Origin: Neostapfia colusana
Taxonomy: Eukaryota; Streptophyta; Magnoliopsida; Poales; Poaceae
Direction of reading: 5' to 3'
Length of the DNA stretch: 64,000 nucleotides
NCBI GenBank assembly: GCA_030760725.1
Contig: JASWHV010000002.1
Coordinates: 57,033,900-57,097,899 of the forward strand
Part shown: positions 1 to 10,600 of the stretch, in pieces
Position numbering within the stretch: the first letter of the stretch is position 1
Layout of the letters: each line of letters begins with the position of its first letter
Made by a program: the position numbers and the translations under genes
Notes under the pieces: generated by a model
The model's database searches: none
Seen by the model: only the letters and a program-made list of their open reading frames with translations
What the model was told of the DNA's origin: nothing

Positions 1-49
1 GGTATTCTCCTCTTGTCTTAATTCTGCTGCTATGAATTTTTTAGTGCAG

Positions 50-114
50 ACAGGTCAGTTGTGAACCGAGTTGTCGGGAAGCTGATCGGTCAAGCACCGG
101 ATGACTTGTTGTAA
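50..114 (+). other. Possible last exon of a coding region (weak)
   Basis: A pyrimidine-poor but acceptor-like sequence ending TTTTTTAGTGCAG (up to 49) is followed by an open frame that ends in TAA at 112-114. The encoded tail is basic to hydrophobic and ends in APDDLL. It could be the end of a host or transposon gene entering from the left. I do not recognise the protein, and a 65-base open frame can easily arise by chance. Confidence 0.15.
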
Positions 115-966
115 GTAGGAGTGTTTTTATACTCTCAGAAGTTCATAACATGATCCTAGTACTCTCCATAGTATCATTGTCGACTTCAACTACAGAAGGT
201 GGTCATGTACAAGACCATCCCTAGAGATGAAGATATACCACAACATCAACCCTCTCGGCAATCAAAATTGGTGTAGTTTCCGCTCTAGGAGGCTAGGGTT
301 GTGCATTACCTTCCCATAAAAATATTATGGATTAAGTCCTCGATATCCTACTTTGGAACTTAAGGAGGGAGGAGTACATCCAAGTAAACCAAAGCATGGA
401 TCAACCATTTGTTATACAACAAAGTATGACATCACTAAGAAACAGGAGGGAATTACACCTTCAAGTAATCAAAATTTAAGTACAAGATCCGTCATCATTA
501 GGAAAGATGATAGTTTCAATGTCTTCACCACGCACACACAAAGGCTCACCATAATCGCAAGAGTTAACAGAAGAAGAATATTTAGCAAGTCACAATTTGT
601 GACAACTCAAGTAACCTCAACCCAGTATGATGATGTCCTAACTGGGAGCTAGGACTAGTAGTTCATTCTTTACACTGAACCATCGTGCCTCTTTTGACAT
701 GCCCCCTATTATCAGGAGGTTAGGTGAAGACTTATAAAAAGGGAGAAGGTACAGCCAACGTATTGTAGCTAAGTTTCCATGTAATATTTCCCCACCATCT
801 TGTCAAACATTTGACATAATTCCATTGAACTTGGTCACAGCGTGAAAGTGGTAATCCTTGTTTAGCACCTTTCATGACCAAGTATTTGTACTTTGCAAAA
901 GTTTAGATGATTCTTAATAGTGTTTGAATTGTAGTATTAACTCTTGCTCAAAATATAAAAGGTGAT

Positions 967-1105
967 GCACCATACATATTGAAAAGCAGTGAGAAATGTG
1001 CAACCTATCGTGCACAACACCTTGTTTGCACCATACATATGCACCATTTTGCATCGTACATATGCATCATTTGCACCATACCATGTGCATATGCATTGCA
1101 CCATA
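967..1105. repeat. Degenerate short repeats of GCACCATACATATGCA
   Basis: At least five imperfect copies of a GCACCATACATATGCA-like word occur between 967 and 1105, some with GCATCGTACATATGCATC variants. The internal ATGCAT/CATATG palindromes make the region able to form small hairpins. It ends about 20 bp before the copia LTR, so the copia element inserted next to a simple-sequence-like patch. Confidence 0.6.
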
Positions 1106-1697
1106 TAACATGGGAAATACCAAAGTGAAAGTTGCCTAGAGGGTGTGAATAGGCGGAAAATCTGAAATACGGCTTAATAAAAATAATTATTTCACAGAGT
1201 ACAGACTAGTCCGGTCCTGAGGGCGGACTAGTCCGGTCACAGAGAGTTTTAGCTCAACAAGGCAAGAACACAAGATTTATCCCGTGGTTCAGCTCCACAA
1301 AGAAGCCTACGTCCACGTTGAGGAGTCCACCAAGGACCAGGTTGCTCTCAACCTTTTCCTCACCAAGCCACCACCAAGGTTGGCTTGTTGTTCCACAATG
1401 TCACAAATGCTTCACAATAAATCATGGGGCAACTCACAACTTAAGGCCCCCACGAGAACTCAGCTCAAAGCACTTACAAACCAATGCCCTCAATAGCACA
1501 CTTCTCACTTAGTGCTAGAGAATCAACAAAGAGCTCTATGGTGCACACTCCCCTTCTTCTTCTCTTCCCAAAACTCACAAACCCTCAAAAACACACTTAG
1601 GGCTCCAAGAATTTGAAAAGAGGGGACTAGAAAAGCTCTAGCAAGGCTATTTCGGTGTTAGGGTGCTTGTTCCTTCCTTTGAGGCACGTGCAACGCC

Positions 1698-1707
1698 TTT
1701 ATATAGA
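1698..1707 (-). promoter_or_regulatory. TATA box of the S LTR promoter
   Basis: The minus strand reads CTATATAAAG, about 960 bp inside the 5' end of the LTR and just downstream of the palindrome array. Transcription would start about 30 bp further left, near 1665-1670. Confidence 0.55.
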
Positions 1708-1737
1708 GGTCCCGGAAACTAGCAGTTGCCAACAGCA

Positions 1738-2356
1738 AAAGTCCGGACTAGTCTACCCTTTAACTCTGGACTAGTCCGGACTACGAGGACCGATGACATC
1801 ACCCTTCACCTACTAAACGGTCAGATTCTACCAACTAAACGGTCACATTCTACAGACTAGTCCGTTCCACAACGGACTAGTCTGATCTCACACAGAAACT
1901 ATTGTTCCAATTGAGAACGGACAAGTCTGGTCCACCGGTCAAGTCCGGCCTCCAGGGCGGAAAAGTCCGACCATCCAAGACTTTGTCTCTTCAGCTATTT
2001 CCAAGTCCCAAATGGACTAGTCCGAGACACAGAGGACAAGTCCGATCTCACACAGAACCTCCTGTTCCGGTTTGAAACGGACTGGTCTGAGCCTGTGGAC
2101 TAGTCCGGTCCTTCAGGACTTAGCTTCTAAAGAGCTCAGACTCTTTTCCCACGGACTAGTCCGTCCCCAGACGAACAAGTCCGAACTCACACAGAAACTC
2201 TTGTTCCGTTCTATATCGTATTAGTCTGATCCTTCGGACTAGTCCGGCCTTCCACCACGGACAAGTCTAAACTCACACAAAACCTCTTGTTCCGTTCTAC
2301 ATCGGATCAGTCCGATGTACCGGACTTGTCTGGCCTACCAGCCCGGACAAGTCCGG
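1738..2356 (-). promoter_or_regulatory. Array of CGGACTAGTCCG-type palindromes in the S U3
   Basis: By eye, about 19 copies of a 12-14 bp palindrome (C)CGGAC-TA-GTCCG(G) lie here. The central dinucleotide varies (TA, AA, TT) and there are many CCG to CTG changes. Several copies share a longer unit in which the palindrome is followed by CTCACACAGAA and CTTGTTCCG (near 1887, 2054, 2184 and 2270). The array sits in U3 immediately upstream of the TATA box at 1698-1707, and two further copies lie in R-U5 (1203-1235). Grass Sirevirus LTRs are known to carry CCGGAC-rich palindromes; a role in transcription-factor binding or RNA hairpins is my inference. Confidence 0.75.
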
Positions 2357-2670
2357 CCCTATTCCCAGGGCTATCCCAATTCTTCACTCTACTCAACCTA
2401 AACTCAGACTATGAGCTCTTAGATGATTCTCATCACTTTACTCTATGATCACACTCATACTCAAAGGCTAAACCCAACACAAAAGAATTTAAAAGTCTAA
2501 ATTCTACTCTCTTGTACATTTGCCTTTTTCTTCTCTTTTCCTTTTTGAGTGTATTCATATTTGTAGATTTCTTAATCACCTGTACTCACACTTGCAATGC
2601 TCATTAGTCCCTTAAGTATTGTCATTAATCATCAAAACCCATGGGGGATTAGCCTAGATGCACTTTCAAT

Positions 2671-2682
2671 CTCCCCCCTTTT
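2671..2682 (-). other. Polypurine tract of S next to the 3' LTR
   Basis: The minus strand reads AAAAGGGGGGAG, ending 2 bases before the LTR. It primes plus-strand DNA synthesis in the copia cycle. Further tracts lie upstream in the element (near 2761-2770 and 3107-3127), matching the multiple polypurine tracts reported for Sireviruses. Confidence 0.8.
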
Positions 2683-2921
2683 GGTGATTTGATGACAACA
2701 CCTTGAGGTTTTGATAAAAATGTAAATGAGTTGGTTTTCATAACACACACGTGTATAAGAAGCTCCCCCTAAATATGTGCATGAATAATCTGCAATAAAG
2801 GCAATGCACGAGAGTGAACTATATGGGAGTCTTATTAGAGTAGTGTGTTATGGTGGGGTGCCTACGTGTGATGCAAATGTTGAGATGTGATAATTATATG
2901 TGAAACATGCACCTGAAATTG

Positions 2922-3038
2922 AAATTAAGGATCGTCACACATACGAGTAGGACATCATTAAAATTAAGGATCATCACACATACGAGTAGCATAGCATTAA
3001 AATTAAGGATCATCACACATACGAGTAGCATAGCATAA
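2922..3038. repeat. 39-bp tandem repeat, three copies
   Basis: Three head-to-tail units begin AAATTAAGGATC at about 2922, 2961 and 3000. Units 2 and 3 are almost identical and unit 1 has a few changes (ATCG for ATCA, GGACATC for GCATAGC). The array lies in the non-coding stretch between the 3' ORF and the LTR of element S. No function is apparent; it looks like local slippage. Confidence 0.85.
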
Positions 3039-3106
3039 AGTTGTTACAACCCAAATACGAAAGTGTAGTAACATTACAACTTAAGAGATGGACATAGTTA
3101 CTCATT

Positions 3107-3127
3107 ACTCCCCCTCAATCTCTTCCC
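3107..3127 (-). other. Upstream polypurine tracts of S
   Basis: On the minus strand this reads as two G-runs, AAGGGGAAG then GAGGGGGAGT, just after the broken 3' ORF. With the tract at 2671-2682 and a TAGGGGGAGC at 2761-2770, S has at least three candidate plus-strand priming sites. Repeated polypurine tracts are a Sirevirus hallmark. Confidence 0.65.
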
Positions 3128-3192
3128 CTTTGACATCAAGACACCAAAAAGGAAAAAACGAGAGTTTAAGTCTAGTCGTCATCGCTCTCACT

Positions 3193-4895
3193 CTACTCCC
3201 CGCGATATTTGTCGCTTTGGGTTGCTTCTTCATCGTCCTCCTCATCATCTTGGCCATCCTCTTTCTCGACGGCAGGAGCAACACTAGAGGAATCACCACC
3301 AAGGAATACAACCTTAGCTGCCGTGAGATCCGGGAAGGGTGTGATCTCCTTGTTGTCGGGAGCCTCCGGAGACATAGCAATGTACGCCTTCTCACAGAGC
3401 TTCTTCAAGTACTTTTCTTGCCTTTTAGCTATTTTCTGCGTTTTGACTTCCACTTTTCGGCAAGATCTGAAGATAGACCTCAAGAACTTTAAGATGGCAT
3501 TGGAGGAGTCTCCGGAAGAGGAAGAGGCAGGAGCGGCTGGAGGAGGAGGTGCATCAGGGGCACTCCTCCTAGAAGCTCCACCAGTCACAATAGGAGGAAT
3601 TTGAGGGTGAAGGGGTCTATGCTTGACATCCTTTACAAACTTCAGTCCTGACACCTTCTCAATGAGGCACATGATAAAAGGAGCATAACCACATGAGCGA
3701 TTGGGGGTGTGGGATATGTTGAAGACGTCATTGTAGATGTAGTCAAACACATTGAGTTTTTCATCATCACAAATTAGCTTCAACAGATGGCAAAGGTGGC
3801 CCTGGATCATCCCCGCATCCCCGTCTTTAGGTGCTAAGGTTTTTCTCAAGATCTGATTGAGCACACTAAAGAATGGATGGAGAACTTTGGTTGTAGGGGG
3901 GTTATAAAAGCCAACCTCATACATGAACTCCATTTCCCCCAAGTCTATCGCCGTGAGTTGTGAATGGTCAGACCATAGCTCAAGAACTCCTCGAGGCCAA
4001 GAACCCGTGCAAACTCACTATAGAGGACGGAGTATTGGACTCCTTCCGTCATCCATGAGATCTTTCAATCTCCAAAGGTGGAGAAATAGCACGTGGTATA
4101 AAACTGAGCCACCACCTTTGTGTTCCAGTCTTATTGGAAAGCTAGAAGGTCCTTCAGACCGTGATGCTCAGCCGCTTGTATAACTGCGTTAAAGGCTTGA
4201 TGATTTTTCTTTTCCATATAGGGCCAATCAACCCACTGAGCATCAACCACTGGTGTCTTCATCTTCAAGTAGTCTAGGTGATTGTAGTCGCAGTGGAATT
4301 CACACCAAAAGTGATGATCTGATATGGCCTTCTCATACTTGTAGTGATCCTTTTCCCTAAATCTCCTCGCCTTTTTAGAACCCTTCCCATGAAAGATGTT
4401 GCTTGAAAGCTCTGGTTGTCGACTGGGATTGTTCATGGGAGGTGTCATGACCAAGGGCCCAATGGGACCCTGTGTGGGATCACTTGAGCCCATGGGACGG
4501 TCTCATATGAAAATTCCCCCGCTAGCAGGTGCCCTTCTCCTTGGTGCTGCCTTTTTGACGGGCACCTTCTGAACCAGCGCTTTGCCTTTTCTCTTTTCCC
4601 CTTCTTCTTCATTCATGGGTCTCTTTCCTTTGTCAGCCGCTTGGGCCCTTTCCTTTTCACCTAAAGAAACTATCCTTTTCCTTCGACTAGAAAGCTCTTC
4701 TTCAGCTTGAGCTTGAGCTACCTCTCTTTCGTGTCGCTTCTTGGTTTGAGCTTCACGACGAGCGAGCTCTTGCGCAAGTGCAGCGTCCTCCTCCTCACGA
4801 CGACGATAGAGCTCTTGTTGAGTTGCTTCGTGCTCCGGGTCGGGGAGGGGTGGAAAGTTGTCGTTTTGAGACAAGCTGGAAGAATGAATGAGCAA
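3193..4895 (-). pseudogene. Additional 3' ORF of the Sirevirus, broken (pol-distal, env-position ORF)
   Basis: Three minus-strand open segments line up as one former protein. 4895-4503 is a charged, coiled-coil-like N-terminus (EEEDAALAQELARREAQ) with a lysine-rich patch. 4493-4131 has an aromatic-rich core (DHHFWCEFHCDYNHLDYL, AFNAVIQAAEHHGLKDLLAF). 3942-3193 continues with SCGYAPFIMCLIEKVSG and an alanine/serine/proline-rich tail. Stops and a frameshift separate the pieces (stop near 4131; another in the 3943-4130 gap). I recognise the middle as the domain often annotated as a plant transposon protein in grass copia elements, located after pol. It sits where env sits in retroviruses, but I see no signal peptide or membrane segment, so I do not call it an envelope. 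Function unknown. Confidence 0.65.
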
Positions 4896-4969
4896 GGATG
4901 TGAGTTGAGAGCAAAAGATTATCGCGACAGAGGTGTAGCAAAAACACTAAGTTAGGGGTTAACTCAAGG

Positions 4970-5640
4970 TTTGGCCGGACTTGTCCGGTCCCTAATCGGA
5001 CTAGTCCGATCAGGAACGGACTTGTCCGCCTTTTGTATGGACTAGTCCGGACTGCCTGGGGTTAAACCCTAACTAAGCGGATTTTCTACAAATTCGATCA
5101 ATAGTTTGCAATAATCCTAGGGAAGAGGCACATGAAGATTATGAAGCACTAGACATCCTAGTTTATGGAAGAAACATCCTAGAATTGAGAGATTTTAGAA
5201 GATTAGGTTTTGCCTCAAGAACACATCTTGATTTCCCAAATTTGATGAAATCGCCGGATCAAAGTGCGGAGAAGTCCGAAGATCGACTTCCCGAGGTTTC
5301 AAAGGGTAGAGGACTCGGATCCTTTGAAGTTTTTTGTGGAAATACTCAAAAATCGTCAATGTGGGCGAGTTTTTAGCGTGGGCGCGTGTTTAGATGTGTG
5401 ACGAGTGAAGTGGGTCTCGCCCACCCCCCGGCGGTTGGGTTATGTCCCAACTGTCCGGACTAGTCCAGTCGTAGATACCGGACAAGTCCGGTCACCGGAC
5501 CAGGTCCGGACTTATATGATCGTGCAGACTAGTCCGGTCAGGAGTGGACTAGTCCGATGTAGGTTTGTCTAAGCCTAGTCGGACTTGTCAAGCACCCCAG
5601 ACTTGTCCGGCCCCTCGGGCGGATTAGTCCAGCCCTTGAC
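4970..5640. repeat. Second palindrome cluster of S, between pol and the 3' ORF
   Basis: About a dozen copies of the CCGGAC(TT/TA/AA)GTCCGG palindrome seen in the S LTR occur in two groups, 4974-5050 and 5453-5630. The 200-300 bp between them is nearly free of copies. No ORF fits the region. The same motif in LTR and internal spacer suggests repeated seeding from one to the other, or a function in the transcript. Confidence 0.7.
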
Positions 5641-5709
5641 ATCACACTCTTATATATATGAGGAGATATGTAGGAATTGATCTATGTTGACTAATTTTTC
5701 ACAAGTATT

Positions 5710-7402
5710 CTAAATGAACATGACCAGTAGAGCACACAAACAATCATACAATGGCCATGATTCAAGAAGGTGATAATAAAAAATAATTTGATAGAAATTT
5801 GAGAGAGATAGTTTTTGAAAAAGCATGCTCAGTTTTGAAGAGATTAGACACTTGACAAACAGATGTGCAACATTTAAAGCCACATTCCGGGAGTCAAGGA
5901 TATTTAGCTCATTCCTAAGTTCGCAAAAGTGTATTTCATGAAGTGGTTTGGTGAAAATATCGGCTAGTTGTTTTTTGGTTCTAACATGTGAAATGACTAT
6001 ATTTCCCTTTTTTGAGTGATCTCTCAGGAAATGATGTCGGATATCAATATGTTTGGTTATAGAGTGTTCAAATAGTGTTGTGGGCAATCTTAATAGCACT
6101 CTCATTGTCGCATAGGAGTTTATGGTTCACATTGAGACCATAGTCTCTTAGAGTTTGTCACATCCAAAGAAGTTGTGCACAATAACTCCCGGCTGCAACA
6201 TACTCCGCTTTGGTTGTGGATAGGGCAATGGAATTTTGTTTCTTGGATGACCATGACACCAGGGACCTTCCCAAAAATTGATAGGTGTCTGAGGTACTTT
6301 TTCTATCCACTTTGCATCCAGCATAATCGACATTGGAGTATCTGATGAGATTGAATTTGCACCCTTTAGGATACCACAACCCTAGGTTAGGTGCATGAAC
6401 TAGATAGCACAAGATTCTCTTTACGGGTGTTAGATGACACTCTTTAGGCGTGGCTTGAAACCTTGCACACATGCATATACTTAACATAATATCGTGCCTA
6501 GATGCACAAAGATAAATAAGGGATCGAATCATGGAATGATATACCTTTTGATCCATGCTAGGGCTATCTTGGTTGAGGTCGAGGTTTCCGTTTGTTGCCA
6601 TTGGCGTTTTGATAGGCTTGGCCTTCTCCATGTCAAACTTATTAAGTTTGTCTTGAGTGTACATTGTTTGACATATCAATGTTCCTTCCTTCAGTTGTTT
6701 CACTTGGAAACCTAGAAAGGACTTCAGTTCTCCCATCATCGACATCTCAAACCTCTCCGTCATGATTTTGCTAAACTCTTCACAAAAAGATTTATTAGTA
6801 GAACAAAATATTATGTCATCGACATAAATTTGGCACACAAATAAGTCATTGTCTAAGTTTTTCGTGAAAAGTGTGTAGTCGGCCTTTCCTATCCTAAAAC
6901 CATTGTCAATGAGGAAATCTCTAAGACACTCATACCAAGCTCCAGGAGCTTGTTTGAGGCTGTAGAGAGCTTTGTGAAGCCTAAAAACATGGTTCGGATA
7001 CTTATCGTCTTCAAACCTAGGTGGTTGCTCCACATACACTTCCTCCTTGATTGGTTCATTGAGGAAGGCGCTTTTCACGTCCATTTGGTACAACTTGAAA
7101 TCATTGTGAGTAGCATAGGCTAATAATATACGAATTGATTCAAGTCTAGCTACATGAGCAAAGGTTTCATCGAAGTCCAAACCTTCGACTTGTGAGTATC
7201 CCTTGGCCAAAAGTATAGCTTTGTTTCTTGTTAATACTCCATGCTCATCTTGCTTGTTGCGAAAGACCCACTTGGTGCCTACTATGTTTGCATTTGGTCT
7301 TTCCACAAGCTCCCACACATTGTTTTTTTTGAAGTTGTTAAGCTCCTCTTGCATTTCCATCACCCAATCCGGATCTTGTAGGGCATCTTCAACCTTGAAA
7401 GG
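5710..7402 (-). pseudogene. Ty1/copia pol fragment: reverse transcriptase and RNase H
   Basis: The fragment starts at the C1 insertion point (7402) and is therefore missing gag, protease and integrase. RT is clear: KWVFRNK, YQMDVKSAFLN with its catalytic Asp, LYSLKQAPGAWY, and the YVDDIIF box (near 6820). RNase H follows: the YSNVDYAGCKVDRKSTS motif and the AEYVAA box. A TGA near 6158 replaces the residue after LLWM, and a 1-base frameshift near 6085 moves the end (KHIDIRHHFLRDH, LADIFTKPL, FCELRNELNIL) into another frame, which runs to 5710. The true end of pol is probably near 5870, because conservation stops after LNILDSRNV. Inactive. Confidence 0.88.
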
Positions 7403-7608
7403 TGTGACGCCCTGATTCCGTAGAACACCACGGAACCCTATCTGATGCATATGTGTACCCAGGATGTTCACCACACATACACATGTATCCACAAACTGAA
7501 TTCAGAATATAACCATGAATAATAGGGTTTTATTACAATGTCTCATGAATCTCTAATTCATTCTAGCAGCGGAAGTCTTATTCTAGCAGCGGAAGTCTTC
7601 TAAGCTAT
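7403..7608 (-). repeat. C1 3' LTR, U5 end (part 1)
   Basis: This begins TGTGACGCC and matches the start of the C1 5' LTR (40780-40985) with about 17 differences over 206 bp by eye. It includes a 20-bp tandem duplication containing CTAGCAGCGGAAGTCTT (7561-7600), also present in the other LTR. Read on the minus strand it holds GTAATAAAACCC (near 7526-7537), a likely poly(A) signal. The segment stops at the T1 insertion site. Confidence 0.88.
7604..7608. repeat. Target-site duplication of T1, left copy (GCTAT)
   Basis: GCTAT precedes the TG of the T1 LTR and is repeated at 20301-20305 after its CA. Confidence 0.93.
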
Positions 7609-10600
7609 TGTAACACCCCAAATTTTGATTCAAAACCCTAAACCATGTTCAGAGGGGAATTTAGAAATTTTTGGACGTGTTGCATGTTTTGCAAAAATTC
7701 AAATTCAAACTGGAATTCAAATTATACTCAAAACAGAAAAGAAATGGAAAAAGAAAAAGAGAAACGGGAAAAAAACCGGCCAGTGGGCCGAAACCCGCCA
7801 GCCGGCCCAGTTTCCCCGCGCCAGCCCGCCCCCGCGCGCGCCACGCTGTCTCTCACAGACAGGTGGGACCCGCCTGTCATCCCTAACCCCGCGACCCCGG
7901 ACTCTCTCCCGCGCGCGCGATCGCAACCGACCGGATTTCCGCGTCCCGCAGCCCGAATTCTGGTCCCAAATAACTCAAACTCGATCGCAACAGACCCACC
8001 GCCCTCCCCCGGCTATAAAAACCCCAGCCCCGATCGGTTTTTCTCACGCGATCGCCGATTTTCACTCCGGTGAGCACCGAGACTTCGCCGGTGAATTCTG
8101 GCCGATCTAAGCTCGGAAACTCTGATCTAACTCGCTGATCTTGATCCACCGCCTCCGGGGAACTTTGCAGGTGCAGAAAACCCGAAGACTTACGATGTAA
8201 ATCCAGCGCCGACGAGCTTCGCCGTGGTTTTGCCTCGGACCTCGCCGCTGAGCACTTTCCAGGACCCCCGAGCTCGAGAAAACCCCCGAGGTGAGATCCC
8301 TGACCTCCCCTCTACCGATCTAGGCCATAAGATCACAGTTATAGGCAGAATTCTCGAGGATCCGAAACTTTCCGGCGAGATCGCCGCTTCCCGCCGCCGT
8401 GCGCCGCCGGCAGCGCCGCCCGCGCTCGATCGAAGCGACGTGGCCGCTTGTGCGCCGTTTATTTTAAATCGCACGGTAGACTTTAAAACCCTGCGTACCG
8501 GTTCGATGTTATAATCTCAGCCGTCGGTTTAAAATCAGACGGTCCACGTCAGCCCCGCATTATAAAGACTGGAATTCTTACGTGCTACCCCCTGGGGTTC
8601 TCTGGAATTGAGAGCTAGCCCCGGAAATTTCAGATCTAGCCCCTGGAACTCCAGAAAATCATGTAAATTCATTTAAAAATCAGTTTTAGCCCCTGGACTT
8701 AATAAAAATTAGGAAAAATACCTCTGATAAGTGTAGCTAGACCCCTGGAAATTATGAAAATAATATTATAGACCCTGTAATGGGGTGAGTTCATTATTTT
8801 AGCCCTGTTTAGTATTTAATTTAGAAAATTGAATATGTAACTAGTGTTTAAAAATTAAAAAGTGGGACAAACATAATTGTCAAAATTAATTAAAAGCTTT
8901 CTCAGTACTTAGAAAACTTTGGAGTGAGATAAAAATATACTTTGGGCTGAAATGAATCTGTTTCATTTATTATTCACATTTATTAGTATAGGGACACATT
9001 TTTAAGTAAAGAATAGTTATAGAAAATAGGTAAAATAATTATAAACTTGTTTACATCAGAGGCAAAGGTCAAAATATGTTATTAAATTATTTAGGACCAG
9101 AACCTATTCTGTTTAGATGATGTGTATTACTCATTTCATAATAAAATACACATTTATGCATAGGAGAATAAATCTGAAAATATAGCAACTAGAAAATGAT
9201 AAATGGAGTTTCTAAAATACAAAGAATTCAGTTTAGGGTTGGTAGAAATTCTGAAGGCACATATGGAGAAGAAAAATTACTTTTCATACATACTTGGTAG
9301 TGAAAAGGTGTAGTAGCTTAATAAAGGAATTTATTTAAAACTGAAACACACACACATATATATATATATAGTATGTAAGTATAAATATAAACACCAAAGT
9401 AGGAATCATATACATATAAATAAAAGTGTATGCAAGCCACAGATCAACACACATAGAGTAACCACAACACATATAATGGTGAATGAATTTCATAAATATG
9501 AATGTGTGGTTTGTATGAAGTGGAAGTGTGAACTATGTCTTATGTATTGTTGTTTTTCTTTTGCTATGTGTGATGGTGTGATGTAGAACCTGCTCAAGAG
9601 CAAGTTATTCCTTTCCAAGATCAGGACTACCCATTTCAAGAGCAGCAAGAAGGAGGCAAGTGTCCTTGACCACTTTGATCCTATGCTAGGATGTGTAGAT
9701 AGAATTATTTGCATTGTCAAGTTAAATATGAAACCCATGCTAGGAAGTTTCCCTAGAATTGCATTACCTTGTTTCCTTGTAGCTTGGGTTGGGATTTATT
9801 TTGTCATGTCATTTATTTACATGCATTTGCTTAGCCATGCTTAGAATGGGATATTTGGGAAATGAGATCATCAGTTTATATTACCATACTCTTGGATGAG
9901 GTATTGTGAGTTATGTAGAGGTAGGGATCAAGGCAAGTTGGATGTTTTGGTTGTGTGCTGGGTGCACGAGACTTGGGTTTGTGTTTAGTACTTGCCTGGA
10001 TCCTAAGGACCGGTTCATGGAGCATGTAACCCAGCTTTACAGTGCCAACCACATGCTGAGATGGGGCAGCTTGGCCAATTAATTAGGTGTATCCCCGGCG
10101 TAGTATGGGTGTGTTGGATGGTGCGGGGAGTAGGTGTCAGCTGGACTACCATATGAACCGCAAGGCTCAAGAGGGGGCCACTGCAGCGGGGTTGGAGCCT
10201 CTTGTATGCTGTTAGGGGTGAAACCTCAGTGGGCCCACGCTCGTCGGGAATCCCTTTGTAAAGGCTTCGTAGTGATCTCCTGGCTGCACACCTGGGAAGT
10301 GTGAATGTGGATCGTAGCCACTGGCATAATGGAGGTTCTTTTAGTCCACCCGGCAACGGGGGATGAAATCACTACTTGTGGGTACAGTGGTACAAACTCT
10401 ACAGAGTCAAAACTGTCTTGACAGCCGTGCTCACGGTCAAGAGCGGCCTGGACTTATTCATGATTAGGGGATTAATGGTTTTGGAAGTTAAGCGGGGAGC
10501 TTAACATTGGAAATGATGTTATGGTTATTGGATTATGATGATGGGTTGGGAGATTGGGACCATTTCACCTGTGTAGTAATGTAGGTGCTTAATAAGCTAA

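Larger units (their letters stand above)
1..1125. other. Unassigned flanking DNA left of the Sirevirus
   Basis: This stretch lies outside the left end of the copia element, and I recognise no gene or transposon domain in it. An open frame at 353-652 (99 codons, plus strand) has no recognisable motif and looks accidental. A TATA-like TTATAAAAAGGG lies near 731-742, so this could be part of an older LTR, but no LTR ends are visible. A possible terminal exon at 50-114 is listed separately. The 5 bases before the LTR (CAAAG, 1121-1125) would be one half of the copia target duplication; its partner is not in the window. Confidence 0.5.
1126..2668 (-). repeat. 3' LTR of copia element S
   Basis: The 1,543-bp LTR runs TG (1126) to CA (2668) on the plus strand. 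Its minus-strand 5' end reads TGAAAGTGCATCTAGG and its 3' end reads CCTCTAGGCAACTTTCA, so the terminal inverted repeat is TGAAAGT/ACTTTCA. The polypurine tract lies just outside at 2671-2682. A minus-strand TATA box (CTATATAAAG, 1698-1707) splits it into a U3 of about 970 bp, packed with GGACTAGTCC palindromes, and an R-U5 of about 570 bp. No second LTR is in the window, so age cannot be measured here. Confidence 0.88.
1126..7402 (-). mobile_element. Ty1/copia LTR retrotransposon, Sirevirus type, 3' half (element S)
   Basis: Read on the minus strand, this holds the end of pol (RT and RNase H), a long 3' spacer, a broken third ORF, several polypurine tracts and the 3' LTR. The order RT then RNase H, with YVDD in RT, is copia-type. 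The LTR end TGAAAGTGCATCTAGG, the multiple polypurine tracts and an extra ORF after pol are features I know from grass Sireviruses (the Opie/Ji-like group). Gag, protease, integrase and the 5' LTR are missing because chromovirus C1 inserted at 7402 within pol; they would lie beyond the right edge if they survive. This is the oldest layer of the nest visible here. Confidence 0.85.

Noticed and set aside
353..652. 99-codon ORF in the left flank.
   Set aside because: No motif, no supporting context, ordinary low-complexity composition.
3193..4895. Retroviral envelope gene in S.
   Set aside because: The ORF is in the env position but shows no signal peptide, membrane segment or fusion-like feature.
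7625..8514. Overlapping ORFs on both strands in the GC-rich LTR leader (and in the other T LTRs).
   Set aside because: High G+C gives long open frames by chance; frames are not kept between T1/T2 and T3.
10015..10356. 113-codon antisense ORF, identical in the T1 and T2 LTRs (also 19265-19606, 28196-28537, 37451-37792).
   Set aside because: Its conservation follows from LTR near-identity. It is broken by an indel in T3, is antisense to the element transcript, and has no protein-like motif.
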